NCBI GenBank assembly: GCA_003245715.1
Contig: QKCJ01000031.1
Span: forward strand, 155,548 to 219,547
DNA: 64,000 nt
From: a bacterium
GTDB taxonomy: Bacteria > Planctomycetota > SZUA-567
Direction of reading: 5' to 3'
Shown: piece by piece, positions 63,982-64,000 of the stretch
How the letters are laid out: every line of letters begins with the position of its first letter
How positions within the stretch are numbered: position 1 is the stretch's first letter
The notes under the pieces: generated by a model
Databases searched by the model: none
Told to the model about the DNA's origin: nothing
Seen by the model: the letters and a program-made list of their open reading frames with translations, nothing else
Position numbers and translations under genes: made by a program

Positions 63982-64000
63982 GATATTGATGCCAGTCTAG

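Overview
The window looks like chromosomal DNA of a Gram-negative, probably anaerobic bacterium. The closest fit I can infer is the PVC group (Lentisphaerota/Kiritimatiellota-like). The hints are a type III glutamine synthetase beside glnK-amtB, a large glycosidase next to AraC regulators, Gfo/Idh and xylose-isomerase-like sugar genes, a Hanks kinase, and a transposase of the kind common in planctomycetes. No 16S gene is present, so this placement is an inference.

Layout. (1) 1-6.5 kb: a truncated membrane iron-sulfur protein and a YihY-family protein, a GT39-like membrane glycosyltransferase with a structured leader, then a larB-nnrD-E2 acyltransferase operon. (2) 6.7-11.1 kb: a nitrogen block of glnN (GSIII), a PII protein and amtB, all leftward, with sigma54-like -24/-12 sites in front of the PII gene and amtB. 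(3) 11.5-19.6 kb: a DegT aminotransferase, a ferredoxin-domain aldo/keto reductase, a secreted PHP-like protein that seems to have lost its metal ligands, a radical SAM/SPASM protein, and a Ser/Thr kinase with a zinc-ribbon partner. (4) 19.6-26.9 kb: sugar genes: two AraC regulators, a glycosidase, a Xer-type recombinase, a Gfo/Idh oxidoreductase and a sugar isomerase. (5) 27-34.3 kb: a giant THI5-PAS-PocR hybrid kinase, a long coiled-coil LysM-like membrane protein and a NUDIX hydrolase. (6) 34.4-38.1 kb: a small mobile island: tRNA-Gly, an intact IS1-like element, about 0.85 kb of non-coding DNA and a frameshifted transposase.

(7) 38.1-64 kb is a sensory and exopolysaccharide (EPS) region. 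A leftward operon encodes a REC-GGDEF diguanylate cyclase, a LivJ/K-like periplasmic binding protein with no permease, a membrane histidine kinase, a REC-GAF-like regulator and a FapA/DUF342 protein. Divergent from it is a rightward EPS operon: an NTP-transferase/hexapeptide/PNPT fusion that looks catalytically dead, a STAS protein, a metallophosphoesterase, a five-SLBB export lipoprotein, a complete initiating sugar transferase and a REC-PP2C-RsbW regulator. Facing it is a leftward EPS operon: a degenerate BY-kinase-like protein, Wzz, Wzx, Wzy and five GT4 glycosyltransferases. A hexanucleotide tandem repeat lies just upstream of that operon.

The most interesting reading is that the EPS locus carries its own regulatory circuit. 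One periplasmic-sensing kinase may feed three similar receiver proteins with outputs in c-di-GMP, an unknown REC-GAF role, and serine phosphorylation of a STAS protein. The last part resembles the SypE/SypA arrangement of the Vibrio fischeri syp locus but with a different domain order. The link between the kinase and the three regulators is an inference from gene proximity and receiver similarity.
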